Assembly (NCBI GenBank): GCA_020524525.2
Contig: CP129018.1
Coordinates: 434,001 to 498,000, forward strand
Source: Bacillus tianshenii
Lineage (GTDB): Bacteria; Bacillota; Bacilli; Bacillales; Bacillaceae_N
Length of the DNA: 64,000 nucleotides
Direction: 5' to 3'
Shown here: positions 46,024 to 54,073 of the stretch, one piece after another
How the letters are laid out: every line of letters starts with the position of its first letter
How positions within the stretch are numbered: the first letter of the stretch is position 1
Position numbers and translations under genes: made by a program
Notes under the pieces: model-generated
Databases searched by the model: none
What the model was told of the DNA's origin: nothing
The model's input: the letters and a program-made list of their open reading frames with translations, nothing else

Positions 46024-46965
46024 TTGACAACTGTATATCAAGATCATGACCGTTGGTTTAAGGAACTGTTAGGCACGTTTTTTGAAGAGTTCTTCGCTGC
46101 GTTCTTTCCGCATGTGTCAGAGGCCGTTGACTTTGAAGCGACCACATTTCTGTCGGAGGAATTGTTTACGGACATTTTAGAAGGAGAAAAGCGCCGTGTA
46201 GACTTACTGGCAAAGGTGCGCCTGCGTCAGGATGAGGCAATTGTGATTATTCATGTTGAGCCGCAAAGCTATAAGCAGGAGGCCTTTAATGAGCGGATGT
46301 TTGTGTATTTCAGCCGTTTGTACGAAAAGCACCGCAAGCCGATTCTGCCTGTTGCTGTGTTCAGCTATGATGAGAATTACGAAGAGCGGGATACGTTTGA
46401 GGTCATCTTTCCGTTTAAAGAGGTGCTGCGCTTTGCTTTTGACAAGCTCGAGCTGCGAAAGCTTAATTGGCGTGACTACTTGAAAGCCCCCAACCCAGCC
46501 GCTGCGGCATTGCTTAGTAAAATGAACTACAGTAAGGCTGAACGCGTTCAAGTGAAGAAAGAATTCCTGCGCATGCTTGTTAAAATGGAGCTGGATGACG
46601 CAAGAATGACCCTTATTACAGGCTTTTTCGAGCGATATTTGAAGCTCAATCCGCAAGAAGAAACCGAGCTTCAAACCGAAATCACCACCTTACCCGAAGA
46701 AGAGGAGGAAGCTGTTATGAAGATAGAAACATCTTGGCATAAGAAAGGAAGAGAGGAAGGGATACAGGAAGGCAGACAGGAAGGAAGACAAGAAGGAAGA
46801 CAAGAAGGATTGCGAGAAGGTTTGCAGGAAGGAAAGCAAGAAGGGCTGCGAGAAGGAATACAGGCAGTAGCGCGGAAGATGTTGCAAGAAGGTTTCGTTG
46901 TTGAGCAGATTATGAAGATAACAGATCTGTCAGAGGAAGAGATTGAAAAGCTTAAGGAGGAATAG
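46024..46965 (+). CDS. Rpn/PD-(D/E)XK nuclease-family (transposase-like) protein with EGxQ repeat tail
   Basis: 313 residues from TTG 46024 after AAAGGAGAAG. The N-terminal ~200 residues show the Rpn-type pattern: HDRWFKELL, then RRVDLLAKV and IVIIHVEPQS, giving the D...ExQ active-site acids of PD-(D/E)XK nucleases. After ~235 comes a Gly-Glu-Arg/Gln repeat (EGRQEGRQEG and variants), a helical tail common in this family, then a conserved end ARKMLQEGFVVEQIMKITDL. Members promote recombination through DNA cleavage, or act in defence, but are poorly understood. The tail is repeated in a separate short gene just downstream. Confidence 0.82.
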   Translation: MTTVYQDHDRWFKELLGTFFEEFFAAFFPHVSEAVDFEATTFLSEELFTDILEGEKRRVDLLAKVRLRQDEAIVIIHVEPQSYKQEAFNERMFVYFSRLYEKHRKPILPVAVFSYDENYEERDTFEVIFPFKEVLRFAFDKLELRKLNWRDYLKAPNPAAAALLSKMNYSKAERVQVKKEFLRMLVKMELDDARMTLITGFFERYLKLNPQEETELQTEITTLPEEEEEAVMKIETSWHKKGREEGIQEGRQEGRQEGRQEGLREGLQEGKQEGLREGIQAVARKMLQEGFVVEQIMKITDLSEEEIEKLKEE

Positions 46966-46987
46966 CGTCTAGAGGGAGGAAGCTGTT

Positions 46988-47188
46988 ATGAAGATAGAAA
47001 CATCTTGGCATAAGAAAGGGAGAGAGGAAGGCAGACAGGAAGGAATACAGGAAGGAAGGCAAGAAGGATTGCGAGAAGTAAAGAAAGAAGTAGCGCGGAA
47101 GATGTTGCAAGAAGGATTTGCTGTTGAGCAGATTATGAAGATAACAGACCTGTCAGAAGAGGAAGTTGCGAAGCTTAAGGGGGAGTAA
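46988..47188 (+). CDS. Duplicated C-terminal tail of the preceding Rpn-type protein, 66 residues
   Basis: Nearly identical to residues from MKIETSWHKKGREEG of the preceding gene to its end, but with fewer EGxQ repeats (about 66 against 83 residues). The duplicated DNA includes the GGAGGAAGCTGTT leader that acts as ribosome-binding site here. It can be a freestanding helical peptide able to co-assemble with the parent protein, or simply a duplication scar. Confidence 0.65.
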   Translation: MKIETSWHKKGREEGRQEGIQEGRQEGLREVKKEVARKMLQEGFAVEQIMKITDLSEEEVAKLKGE

Positions 47189-47224
47189 CGTTTTAAGCTA
47201 GTATAAGATGTGGATGATAGGGGG

Positions 47225-47262
47225 GACGCTTGGGCGATAAGACGCTCAAGCGTTTTTATTTT
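47225..47262 (+). terminator. Intrinsic terminator after the Rpn-type genes
   Basis: GACGCTTGGGC / GCTCAAGCGT stem with T-run. Confidence 0.82.
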
Positions 47263-47438
47263 GCTTTGTTGGGGACAAGGTTCTTCGAATGAGTTCGAAG
47301 GATTAAAAAAAGAAATCTAACTATTTTTCGACAATATTTTGACCTCAGCAAAAAATGGTATCGAAAAATGTCATAATCTGATTGGATTTTGTGCTGTTCA
47401 ATAGTACATTATTAGTAGCACTGAAGGGGAGTTTTGTT

Positions 47439-48497
47439 ATGAATATTTTGATTACTGGCGCAACAGGCTTTGTAGGGACGCGCTTAACGAAAGAATTACT
47501 AGAAAAAGGGCACAGCGTGTATGCGTTAGTCCGCACGGAACGTAAAGAGAAAGCGCTTTATTCAAAAATACCTGAGCATCTGCAAGACAGCCTTCACACA
47601 CTTCGAGGTGATATTTCAACATCGATGCTAGGTATTCCAGCACAACAACTACAACAATTAACGTGGAAAATCGATACGGTTTACCACGCGGCAGCATATT
47701 TGTCTTTTGATGAAAGTGAACGAGAGAAGACGTTTCAAATAAATGTAGGCGGCACAAAAAATGTGCTAGAGTTTGCAAGTCAGATTAACGTGAAGAACTT
47801 CTTCCATGTGAGTACAGCTTATACGCTCGGAAAACAACTATATGGCAAAGAAGAGTTGCATTCAGTAGAAAATGAGTTTGTGAACACGTATGAAGAAAGT
47901 AAATGCCACGCAGAGCATTTGCTGTTTGAATATAGCGATCGATTTAACATTAGTATCTTCAGACCAGCGATTATTATTGGAGATTCGAAAACAGGTGAAG
48001 CGGAGTCGAACTTTGCTTTATATGGCGTCTTGCGGAGCTTCTCCTTATTGAAAAAGCGGATGAAGCGAAACAAAGAACTATTCCAGAAGAAGATTAAATT
48101 CATGTGCAACCAGCATACACATTCAAACTTTGTACCAGTTGATTATGTAACGAAAGTGTTAGCCGCAGGTGTGATGCATGCTGAACACGGAAAAATCTAT
48201 CACATTACGAATTCGAACCCGCCTTCACATAAGCTTGTCTTCGAATTAACGAAGGAAGCATTAAATTTGCAAAATGTCGAGATCGTGCCTGTCAATTATC
48301 AAGGTGTATTAAGCAAGATGGACAAGTTCTTAAACCAAGCAGCACAAGTCTTCCACCCTTATATGGAGAAGTCCGTAAAGTTCGAAGACACAAATACAAA
48401 AGCATTGCTACATGAAGCGAGTGAGCAGCCTCTAGAGATGGATACGGCCATGCTGCGCAATATTATCTTCGCCTTCAACAAGCCAATAAATGCATAA
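47439..48497 (+). CDS. NAD(P)-dependent extended SDR, thioester/fatty acyl reductase-like
   Basis: 352 residues from ATG 47439 after GAAGGGGAG. Rossmann motif ILITGATGFVGTRL, HAAAYLSFD and the catalytic YxxxK in NTYEESKCHAE; the layout matches the male-sterility / thioester reductase type NAD-binding_4 domain. The substrate may be an acyl thioester or a sugar or sterol-like alcohol. It lies 11 bases before an alpha/beta hydrolase gene, so both probably act on one lipid-type compound. No carrier domain is attached. Confidence 0.85.
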   Translation: MNILITGATGFVGTRLTKELLEKGHSVYALVRTERKEKALYSKIPEHLQDSLHTLRGDISTSMLGIPAQQLQQLTWKIDTVYHAAAYLSFDESEREKTFQINVGGTKNVLEFASQINVKNFFHVSTAYTLGKQLYGKEELHSVENEFVNTYEESKCHAEHLLFEYSDRFNISIFRPAIIIGDSKTGEAESNFALYGVLRSFSLLKKRMKRNKELFQKKIKFMCNQHTHSNFVPVDYVTKVLAAGVMHAEHGKIYHITNSNPPSHKLVFELTKEALNLQNVEIVPVNYQGVLSKMDKFLNQAAQVFHPYMEKSVKFEDTNTKALLHEASEQPLEMDTAMLRNIIFAFNKPINA

Positions 48498-48508
48498 GGA
48501 GTCATGCG

Positions 48509-49309
48509 ATGAGCGTTTATTATGAAATACATCAAAGTCACCCCAGCCATGAATGGATTTGTTTCTTTCACGGGTTAGGGGGAAGTCATCGAATGTTCTC
48601 GAAGCAAATTGAATCGTTTCGTGATCAGTATAATTTGCTGCTGTTTGACTTGCCTGGTCATGGTGCTTCTGAAGGGCAGGCGGAGTATTCACCTGTTACG
48701 TTGGCGTCAACGGTTTTGACGTTAATGAACAAGCTGAATATTAAGAAGGCGCATTTATTAGGTGTGTCACTAGGGACGATGGTTATTCAAGAAATCTGCT
48801 ATGCGGCACCAGAGCGTGTGCTTTCAGTTATCAATGGAGGTACCGCTGTTTCATTAAGGCGATGGGGTAAAATACTGAGTAAGCTTGTATTTGCACCTTT
48901 CTCCAAAGTGGTCATTCCCTATCTATGGAACTATAAAACACTTGCGTATCTGCTAATGCCGAAAAACAACCATAAGCGAAGCCGTCATTTCTTCATTCAA
49001 GAAGCAAAAAAGATGAACAAAGAGGATTACTTCAAATGGTGTGACTTTCTTTTGCAGTTTGTTGTCCGTTATAAGAAAATGTACAAAGAATTTCAATTCC
49101 ATATTCCACAGCTTCATATTATGGGCTCTGAAGACCATATGTTTCTAAAAGGTGTGCGGCGATACTTTCATGAAAAAGACATACGCATTATTGAAAAGTG
49201 CGGGCATGTCTGCAATATCGAGAAGCATAAAGAATTCAACCGCCATGTGCTGGAATTTCTGAAAGAGCAGCACGAGAAGAAGAGTAAACTTCTAACAAAA
49301 GTAAATTAA
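48509..49309 (+). CDS. Alpha/beta-fold hydrolase
   Basis: 266 residues. Oxyanion motif FFHGLGGSH, nucleophile elbow GVSLGTM with Ser, acid near GSEDHMF and His in EKCGHVCNIEKH complete the triad. Substrate unknown; the preceding SDR is in the same operon. Start ATG 48509 after AAGGAGTCATGCG. Confidence 0.88.
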   Translation: MSVYYEIHQSHPSHEWICFFHGLGGSHRMFSKQIESFRDQYNLLLFDLPGHGASEGQAEYSPVTLASTVLTLMNKLNIKKAHLLGVSLGTMVIQEICYAAPERVLSVINGGTAVSLRRWGKILSKLVFAPFSKVVIPYLWNYKTLAYLLMPKNNHKRSRHFFIQEAKKMNKEDYFKWCDFLLQFVVRYKKMYKEFQFHIPQLHIMGSEDHMFLKGVRRYFHEKDIRIIEKCGHVCNIEKHKEFNRHVLEFLKEQHEKKSKLLTKVN

Positions 49310-49314
49310 ATGTG

Positions 49315-49344
49315 ATGAGAGAAGGGAGATGCCTTCTCTTTTTT
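49315..49344 (+). terminator. Intrinsic terminator after the hydrolase gene
   Basis: AGAGAAGG-GAGATG-CCTTCTCT with T-run. Confidence 0.85.
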
Positions 49345-49364
49345 ATTATCAACAGAAAATCCTA

Positions 49365-49390
49365 GAGCCAGTCCTACGTGGAGCTGGCTC
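49365..49390 (-). terminator. Terminator of the SLH protein gene
   Basis: GAGCCAG / CTGGCTC stem immediately downstream of the minus-strand SLH gene. Confidence 0.65.
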
Positions 49391-49399
49391 TCATTCGAA

Positions 49400-50332
49400 T
49401 TATTCGTTTCGAAAATGTTCATTCATCGCCCTAGCGGTGAAAACAGCAAATTGAGCTCTTGTGACAGCTGCGTCTGGCTTGAACGTACCGTCTGGGAAGC
49501 CAGTCGTGATACCATTTGCTGCAAGCTTTGCAACAGCAGCGTTCGATGGTGACACATCAGAGAAAGAATAGCCCTTACCTTCCTCCAGCTGAAACCCATC
49601 AGCAAGAATCTCAGCCATTACTTTACGTGTGAGCGGTTCATCCGGATTGTTCGTTAAACTTTCTTGTATTACGATTTCCTTTGCTTTGTCGCTATGATTC
49701 AATACGCGTGTCAGCATAATAATTGCTTGAGCATTTGTGATTTCCAGGTTTGGCTTGAAAGAACCATCAGGATAACCGGCGATAATCTCACGGTTAGCTA
49801 AATAATCGATTTCATCATAGGCCCAGAAATCAGCTGTGATGTCCTTGAATGACTGCTGCTGTTCAATGCTGAATGTTTTCGTAACCATCCCATTTTGCTC
49901 TGGAACATTTAAGAAAAGCTTGATGGAATAGCTGCCAGGCTTCAAGTCTTTAAGAAGAAATTCACGGTTGATTTCTTCAGCCTGCTTTAACGTGATCGTT
50001 TCGATAGCCTGTGTGGTCATAACTTCGTTTGAATACTGAGAGATGACCTCTCCTTCTGAATTGGAAAGGATATAGTCAACTTTTAAGCCGTTATGAAATG
50101 TGAAATCAAGCTCATATGGTGTTTGGTTTTTCGCTGTGTAGCTTACCTTTACTGTGCCGTCTTCGTTTATTGTGATGTCCGCATTTCCTCCTAATTCACC
50201 AGCAACAATACCACTCTCCCTTTTCTCTTCTGAATAGTTGCTTTCTCCTTCTGATGCCACGGCAATGTCACCTCCACTGTACAGAAAAAGCCCTGCCGCA
50301 AGCGAGCCCCATATTAAATACTTCCTCTTCAT
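49400..50332 (-). CDS. Surface protein with BsuPI-like and S-layer homology domains
   Basis: 310 residues. A signal peptide (LIWGSLAAGLFLYSGG) is followed at ~50-155 by a domain resembling BsuPI, the intracellular proteinase inhibitor of B. subtilis (VSYTAKNQTPYELDFTFHNG and LKPGSYSIKLFL). SLH repeats then cover ~165-305, with the first and last ones clearest (FKDITADFWAYDEIDYLANR, GYPDGSFKPN, SFSDV, GFPDGTFKPDAAVTRAQFA). SLH repeats bind pyruvylated wall polymer, so this is a wall-bound BsuPI-type protein. AGGAGGGGCG precedes the ATG. Confidence 0.88.
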   Translation of the reverse strand: MKRKYLIWGSLAAGLFLYSGGDIAVASEGESNYSEEKRESGIVAGELGGNADITINEDGTVKVSYTAKNQTPYELDFTFHNGLKVDYILSNSEGEVISQYSNEVMTTQAIETITLKQAEEINREFLLKDLKPGSYSIKLFLNVPEQNGMVTKTFSIEQQQSFKDITADFWAYDEIDYLANREIIAGYPDGSFKPNLEITNAQAIIMLTRVLNHSDKAKEIVIQESLTNNPDEPLTRKVMAEILADGFQLEEGKGYSFSDVSPSNAAVAKLAANGITTGFPDGTFKPDAAVTRAQFAVFTARAMNEHFRNE

Positions 50333-50406
50333 TCTGCGCCCCTCCTATTCTTTAACTATAAAAGATAGACGCTGTTTCGAGATAGAAGGTTTCGCAAATT
50401 TTTCCT

Positions 50407-50694
50407 CTAACTGACTTCTTCTGTGGAAAGGGGTGCTTCGTTTAAACCTAATTGACTGACGACAGTATGCTTGATTTGCTCGATTAATGCAGGGGAATAG
50501 AGCCCAATCACACTTTCATAGCGAGAGAAGCGGAAGTTATAGACAGAAACATTTTTCACCGTAAAATTACTAGGATCAAGCTCGATTAAGAAATAGCGAC
50601 AATACAAGGGTTCGAGTGTATTCAAATAAGTGATCACAAGAGTGTGCTGATTGCTCTTCAGCTTGATGTCATTTATGTATAAGAGTGGCTGCAT
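50407..50694 (-). CDS. Hypothetical protein, 95 residues
   Basis: Soluble, beta-rich looking protein with no recognised domain. AAGGAGA precedes the ATG. It is followed 75 bases later by the SLH gene on the same strand. No function proposed. Confidence 0.6.
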   Translation of the reverse strand: MQPLLYINDIKLKSNQHTLVITYLNTLEPLYCRYFLIELDPSNFTVKNVSVYNFRFSRYESVIGLYSPALIEQIKHTVVSQLGLNEAPLSTEEVS

Positions 50695-50776
50695 CGTTTT
50701 CTCCTTAAGGTGGACTTTCTTTAGTTGTGTGGAGAATGTGGTTTGTTTATGCAGAAGCGGGTGGGGATGAAAGAGG

Positions 50777-50843
50777 TTTAATCGCTCTTGTGAAAAGGTA
50801 CATTACCGATAAGATAACTACTCTTAACAAAGGAGCGATTAAA
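50777..50843 (+). promoter_or_regulatory. 11-bp inverted repeat bracketing the ohr promoter and ribosome-binding site
   Basis: TTTAATCGCTC (50777-50787) and GAGCGATTAAA (50833-50843) are perfect complements. The right arm overlaps the AAAGGAG of ohr. Between them lies a weak promoter (TTGTGA, 16-base spacer, TAAGAT). It could be a regulator site or, in read-through RNA, a hairpin hiding the ribosome-binding site. It does not match the known OhrR operator. Confidence 0.5.
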
Positions 50844-50845
50844 TC

Positions 50846-51268
50846 TTGGATAAACCATTATATACAGCGAAAGCAACCGCAGTTGGAGGACGTAATGGGT
50901 CGGTGAAATCAGATGACGGTGTGGTTGATTACAACTTATCGATGCCGAAATCACTTGGCGGAGATGGCGACCCGAAAGCGACAAATCCTGAGCAGTTATT
51001 TGCGGCAGGCTACTCCGCATGCTTTGGCAGTGCACTTGAAATGGCAGCGAAGGAAGAAAAGAAAGACATTGATGCGCGTGTAACCGCAAACGTTAGCATT
51101 GGAAAAGATGAGGAAAGCTTCGGGATCAGCGTTGTGATGCATGTAGAAGTAAGTGGTGTGAAGATTGATGAAGCGAAGGAGCTTGTCGCACGCGCTCATG
51201 AAGTATGTCCATACTCCAAGGCAACACGCGGTAACATTGATGTGGAATTGAATACAGAATTGATGTAG
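50846..51268 (+). CDS. ohr: Organic hydroperoxide resistance protein (Ohr, OsmC family)
   Basis: 140 residues from TTG 50846. The two catalytic Cys are visible in AGYSACFGSALE and HEVCPYSKATRG, the spacing typical of Ohr. It reduces organic and lipid hydroperoxides with lipoyl thiols in the cytoplasm. The usual regulator gene ohrR is absent from the neighbourhood. AAAGGAG precedes the start. A strong terminator follows at 51275. Confidence 0.93.
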   Translation: MDKPLYTAKATAVGGRNGSVKSDDGVVDYNLSMPKSLGGDGDPKATNPEQLFAAGYSACFGSALEMAAKEEKKDIDARVTANVSIGKDEESFGISVVMHVEVSGVKIDEAKELVARAHEVCPYSKATRGNIDVELNTELM

Positions 51269-51274
51269 CTGAAG

Positions 51275-51307
51275 AAGGCTGGTCCAAGTGAGGGCCAGCC
51301 TTTTCTA
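51275..51307 (+). terminator. Intrinsic terminator after ohr
   Basis: AAGGCTGG / CCAGCCTT stem with T-run. Confidence 0.85.
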
Positions 51308-51379
51308 TTGCTTTGAAGGCGAATAAACAAGCAATCTCTTTTCCTTTATATATATTGGTAGTAAAGGAGTGGATGATGT

Positions 51380-51547
51380 ATGTTTATTCTGTTTGTTGAC
51401 GTGAATAACAGGCGAATCAACGTTCCGCATATAGAAGAAGCGATTGAAAGATTAATAAAAGATGGAGATTTGGTAGTTGAAGGAAAACGATACAAGTATG
51501 AGAATCTTGTTATTCAGAACGACCTCTTAGTGATTACCTTGAGATAA
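51380..51547 (+). CDS. Small hypothetical protein, 55 residues
   Basis: A 55-codon frame beginning MFILFVDVNNRRINVPHIEE, preceded by AAAGGAGTGGATG. Mixed alpha/beta-like pattern with regular hydrophobic spacing, so likely translated. No family recognised. Confidence 0.55.
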   Translation: MFILFVDVNNRRINVPHIEEAIERLIKDGDLVVEGKRYKYENLVIQNDLLVITLR

Positions 51548-51565
51548 TTCATTTTTTTAGCTCCC

Positions 51566-52051
51566 TTATTTAGGCCCCCTTTTGAGCCATTCCTCCACTT
51601 TCGTTTTTATTTCATTTTTTAATTTCGAAGCATTTCCTGTCTCACTTAGTGCCTGCCGGGCATATTTCTTAGGAAACATTTCATTAATTGATTCCTTATA
51701 ATAATCGCCATTCATCGGCTCTATATAGTCTATTACTTGATAGCTGTTTCCGTCCTTTTGTAGCTTAATGAGAAGCGGCATAGAGTGACCTGATTGAGCT
51801 TCTGCTTTTGTCTCTCGGTTAAATCCTTGATAGAGGGAGTAGAGGTAGACCGAAATAGTTCCGTTCTCTTCGCTTGCTCCATAGACCTTATGCGCCTCAA
51901 ATTGCACGTCAGTAGAAGTGTATACGGATTGATTATATTCAAGAATATAAGAGCTGATCGTCTTGTCCATTTCGTTTGTAAACCTGTTTTCTGCCTGACA
52001 CCCTGAAAGTATGACTACTGTAATCATTGCGAAGAAATAAAGCTTGTTCAT
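51566..52051 (-). CDS. Putative lipoprotein, 161 residues
   Basis: The start complementary to 52049-52051 follows TTTGGAGGAAC and begins a signal peptide with lipobox LSGC (Cys18). The mature domain of ~140 residues is not a family I know. Probably on the outer face of the membrane. Single gene. Confidence 0.72.
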   Translation of the reverse strand: MNKLYFFAMITVVILSGCQAENRFTNEMDKTISSYILEYNQSVYTSTDVQFEAHKVYGASEENGTISVYLYSLYQGFNRETKAEAQSGHSMPLLIKLQKDGNSYQVIDYIEPMNGDYYKESINEMFPKKYARQALSETGNASKLKNEIKTKVEEWLKRGPK

Positions 52052-52091
52052 AAAGTTCCTCCAAAATTTGTATTGAACATAGTATAGCATG

Positions 52092-52133
52092 AAAAAATCC
52101 GACCCTCCTATAAAAAGAAGAGTCGGATTTTCT
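52092..52133 (-). terminator. Terminator of the NhaC-family gene
   Basis: AAAATCCGAC / GTCGGATTTT stem, just downstream of the minus-strand transporter gene. Confidence 0.85.
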
Positions 52134-52140
52134 TACTTAC

Positions 52141-53475
52141 TTATTTATTTTCATAGCTTTCTTTCATTGTATAAACTTTTTGTCCTTTTGGCTCTGTCTT
52201 AAAGCGAGGGAAGCCGATTAGAATCGCAATAGCCCCGGAAATGGCAATTAGGATTGGGTAGAATGTGTATGGCAGGATGCTGACAGGTGAGAGTGATGCA
52301 AAGCTTGCTGCTGTCAGCATCTGTGCGCCATATGGAATTAAGCCTTGGACACTGCAAGAGAAGATATCAAGCACACTTGCAGATTTGCGGTTGTCAATTC
52401 CGTATTCGTCCGCAATGTTTTTCGCCAATGGTCCGGCTGTAATGATTGAAATGGTATTGTTTGCTGTTGAAAGGTTTGTTAAGCCGACAAGGCCTGCGAT
52501 GCCGAACTCTGCACCTTTCTTTGTCTTAATATTGCGTGTCAGGCTGTTTAAGATAAATTGAATGCCGCCGTTATGTGTAATCAGCGCTACCATTCCGGCA
52601 ATTGTCATCGACAATAGAATCAATTCCGACATGCCCGCAATACCTTCAGTAATCTTCGCAAAGAAGCTTGCAATTGTATAGCTTCCGTCAATCAGCCCGA
52701 TGACTCCTGAAAGAAGTACACCTCCAGCTAAAATCGCCAGCACGTTAAAACCAAGCAACGCCGCAACGAGAACACTCAAGTATGGAAGCATCTTCACCCA
52801 GTTGTAGTCACCAGCTGTTACTTCTGATGTGTTCCCAAGTGTAATGGCAATTAAGACGATAACGGTAATCAGTGCTGCTGGTAAGACGATGAAGAAGTTT
52901 GTCTTGAACTTGTCCCGCATTTCCGTCTTCTGCGTCCGAACCGCCGCAATTGTTGTATCCGAAATAATTGATAGGTTATCACCGAACATCGCTCCACCGA
53001 CAATCGCACCCATTACAAGCGCCATTGACAGGTCAGTTTGCTGGCTGATGCCGACACCGATTGGGCCCAGCGCCGCAATCGTTCCCATAGACGTTCCCAT
53101 TGAAAGAGAAATGAAGCCTCCAATAATGAACAACCCTGCAATAAGCAGATTTTGCGGAAGAACAGTCAACGCAAGGTTTACCGTTGATTCCACCGCGCCC
53201 ATTCCTTTCGCTGTTGCGGAAAATGCTCCGGCAAGCACGAAGATGAACACCATAATCATAATATCCGGGTTACCGGCACCTTTAGCGAATCGTTCTACCT
53301 TTGTCATTAAGGAATCTTGTCTATTCATCGCAAGTGCCACACCAGCCGCAATGATTACTGCAACTAAGATTGGCATCTTGTAGAAATCTCCTGTAATAAT
53401 GCCTGAGCCGATAAATAAGCCCAAGAAGACTACGAGTGGCAACAATGCAAGCGCATTGCCTTTTGTTTGAGTCAT
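52141..53475 (-). CDS. metT: NhaC-superfamily transporter, probable methionine transporter under SAM riboswitch
   Basis: 444 residues with about 11-12 membrane segments. The pattern SMGTSMGTIAALGPIGVGIS, GAIVGGAMFGDNLSIISDTT and LTNLSTANNTISIITAGPLA is that of the NhaC Na+/H+ antiporter superfamily (YuiF-like). NhaC members with an S-box leader were predicted to be methionine transporters (MetT), and this gene has a clear SAM-I leader, so methionine uptake coupled to Na+ is likelier than ion exchange. The function is inferred from regulation, not shown. GGAGAGATG lies upstream of the ATG. Confidence 0.82.
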   Translation of the reverse strand: MTQTKGNALALLPLVVFLGLFIGSGIITGDFYKMPILVAVIIAAGVALAMNRQDSLMTKVERFAKGAGNPDIMIMVFIFVLAGAFSATAKGMGAVESTVNLALTVLPQNLLIAGLFIIGGFISLSMGTSMGTIAALGPIGVGISQQTDLSMALVMGAIVGGAMFGDNLSIISDTTIAAVRTQKTEMRDKFKTNFFIVLPAALITVIVLIAITLGNTSEVTAGDYNWVKMLPYLSVLVAALLGFNVLAILAGGVLLSGVIGLIDGSYTIASFFAKITEGIAGMSELILLSMTIAGMVALITHNGGIQFILNSLTRNIKTKKGAEFGIAGLVGLTNLSTANNTISIITAGPLAKNIADEYGIDNRKSASVLDIFSCSVQGLIPYGAQMLTAASFASLSPVSILPYTFYPILIAISGAIAILIGFPRFKTEPKGQKVYTMKESYENK

Positions 53476-53710
53476 AACTACATCTCTCCAATTTTAATAG
53501 AATAGTATTTTGTGCGGTGACGATATAGAAAAAATGAAGCGTTCCTCTTACCTAAGAGTGAAAAAAAGAGTTGAATATGCTGAGCACCAACTTTAATTAA
53601 AGAGGTGTGAGCGAAACTAAGCTCATTCATGGACCATGCTTTCTTCCGTAAAAGCTGAAAGCGTGGGTGAAACATCGCATTTAGCGTGAAGCTCCGCCCT
53701 TTTTCCACCA
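53476..53710 (-). other. Long leader between riboswitch terminator and transporter start
   Basis: About 235 bases of transcript lie between the riboswitch terminator and the start codon. It holds a possible 77-codon frame without a good ribosome-binding site, which I do not call, and no structure I can name. Confidence 0.5.
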
Positions 53711-53746
53711 AGAAAAAGACCTCTTCCTATGCAAGAAGAGGTCTTA
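53711..53746 (-). terminator. Riboswitch-controlled terminator
   Basis: On the minus strand AGACCTCTTC / GAAGAGGTCT plus TTTTTCT. Its 5' arm (CTCTTCT) can instead pair with the AGAAGAG at the 3' side of riboswitch helix P1, giving the antiterminator. Confidence 0.85.
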
Positions 53747-53767
53747 TATGTCCATATATAAGAAACA

Positions 53768-53878
53768 CTCTTCTCATCTTCCAGGCATTGCACCTGCTGG
53801 ATTTGGCACAGCACTCGTCACACGAGTCCGCTGCCGAGACATCATCGGGCCAGTCCCTCAGTCTCTCTTGATAAGAAG
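53768..53878 (-). promoter_or_regulatory. SAM-I (S-box) riboswitch
   Basis: The minus strand carries the S-box core in order: P1 5' strand CTTATCAAGAGAG, then GAGGGACTGGCCCGATGA, CTCGGCAGC, GTGCCAAATCCAGCAGG, and the 3' side GATGAGAAG closing P1. With SAM bound, P1 forms and the terminator downstream stops transcription; without SAM, the antiterminator forms and the NhaC-family gene is expressed. Strong match to the family consensus. Confidence 0.95.
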
Positions 53879-53916
53879 ATTTATTAAAATAATTTTTCTC
53901 TATGAGTCTGTTATAC

Positions 53917-53945
53917 ACTTTAAGATGTGCAAGGTGTTTTGTCAA
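53917..53945 (-). promoter_or_regulatory. Promoter of the SAM-riboswitch leader
   Basis: Minus strand TTGACA (53945-53940) and TAAAGT (53922-53917), 17 bases apart, just upstream of the S-box. Confidence 0.6.
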
Positions 53946-54073
53946 TGGAAATTTTATCTGTTTGGTTGGAATTTTTAAAAAGATGAAAATGACAGCGTTA
54001 ACAAGTGGATGTTTTAAATAAAACGTTTTGTTGGTATGATGAAAAAAGGAAATGATTAGGGGGAGATGAACAC

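Noticed and set aside
46740-46870. Short repeated units (GAAGGAAGACAAGAAGG type) as a possible CRISPR array
   Set aside because: The repeats are in-frame codons for EGRQ-type tail residues with no spacers.
47452-47778. 108-codon minus-strand frame inside the SDR gene
   Set aside because: Shadow of a clear Rossmann-fold gene; no start signal.
53478-53711. 77-codon frame in the leader of the NhaC-family gene
   Set aside because: It lies between the riboswitch terminator and the gene, has no convincing ribosome-binding site and no sensible composition.
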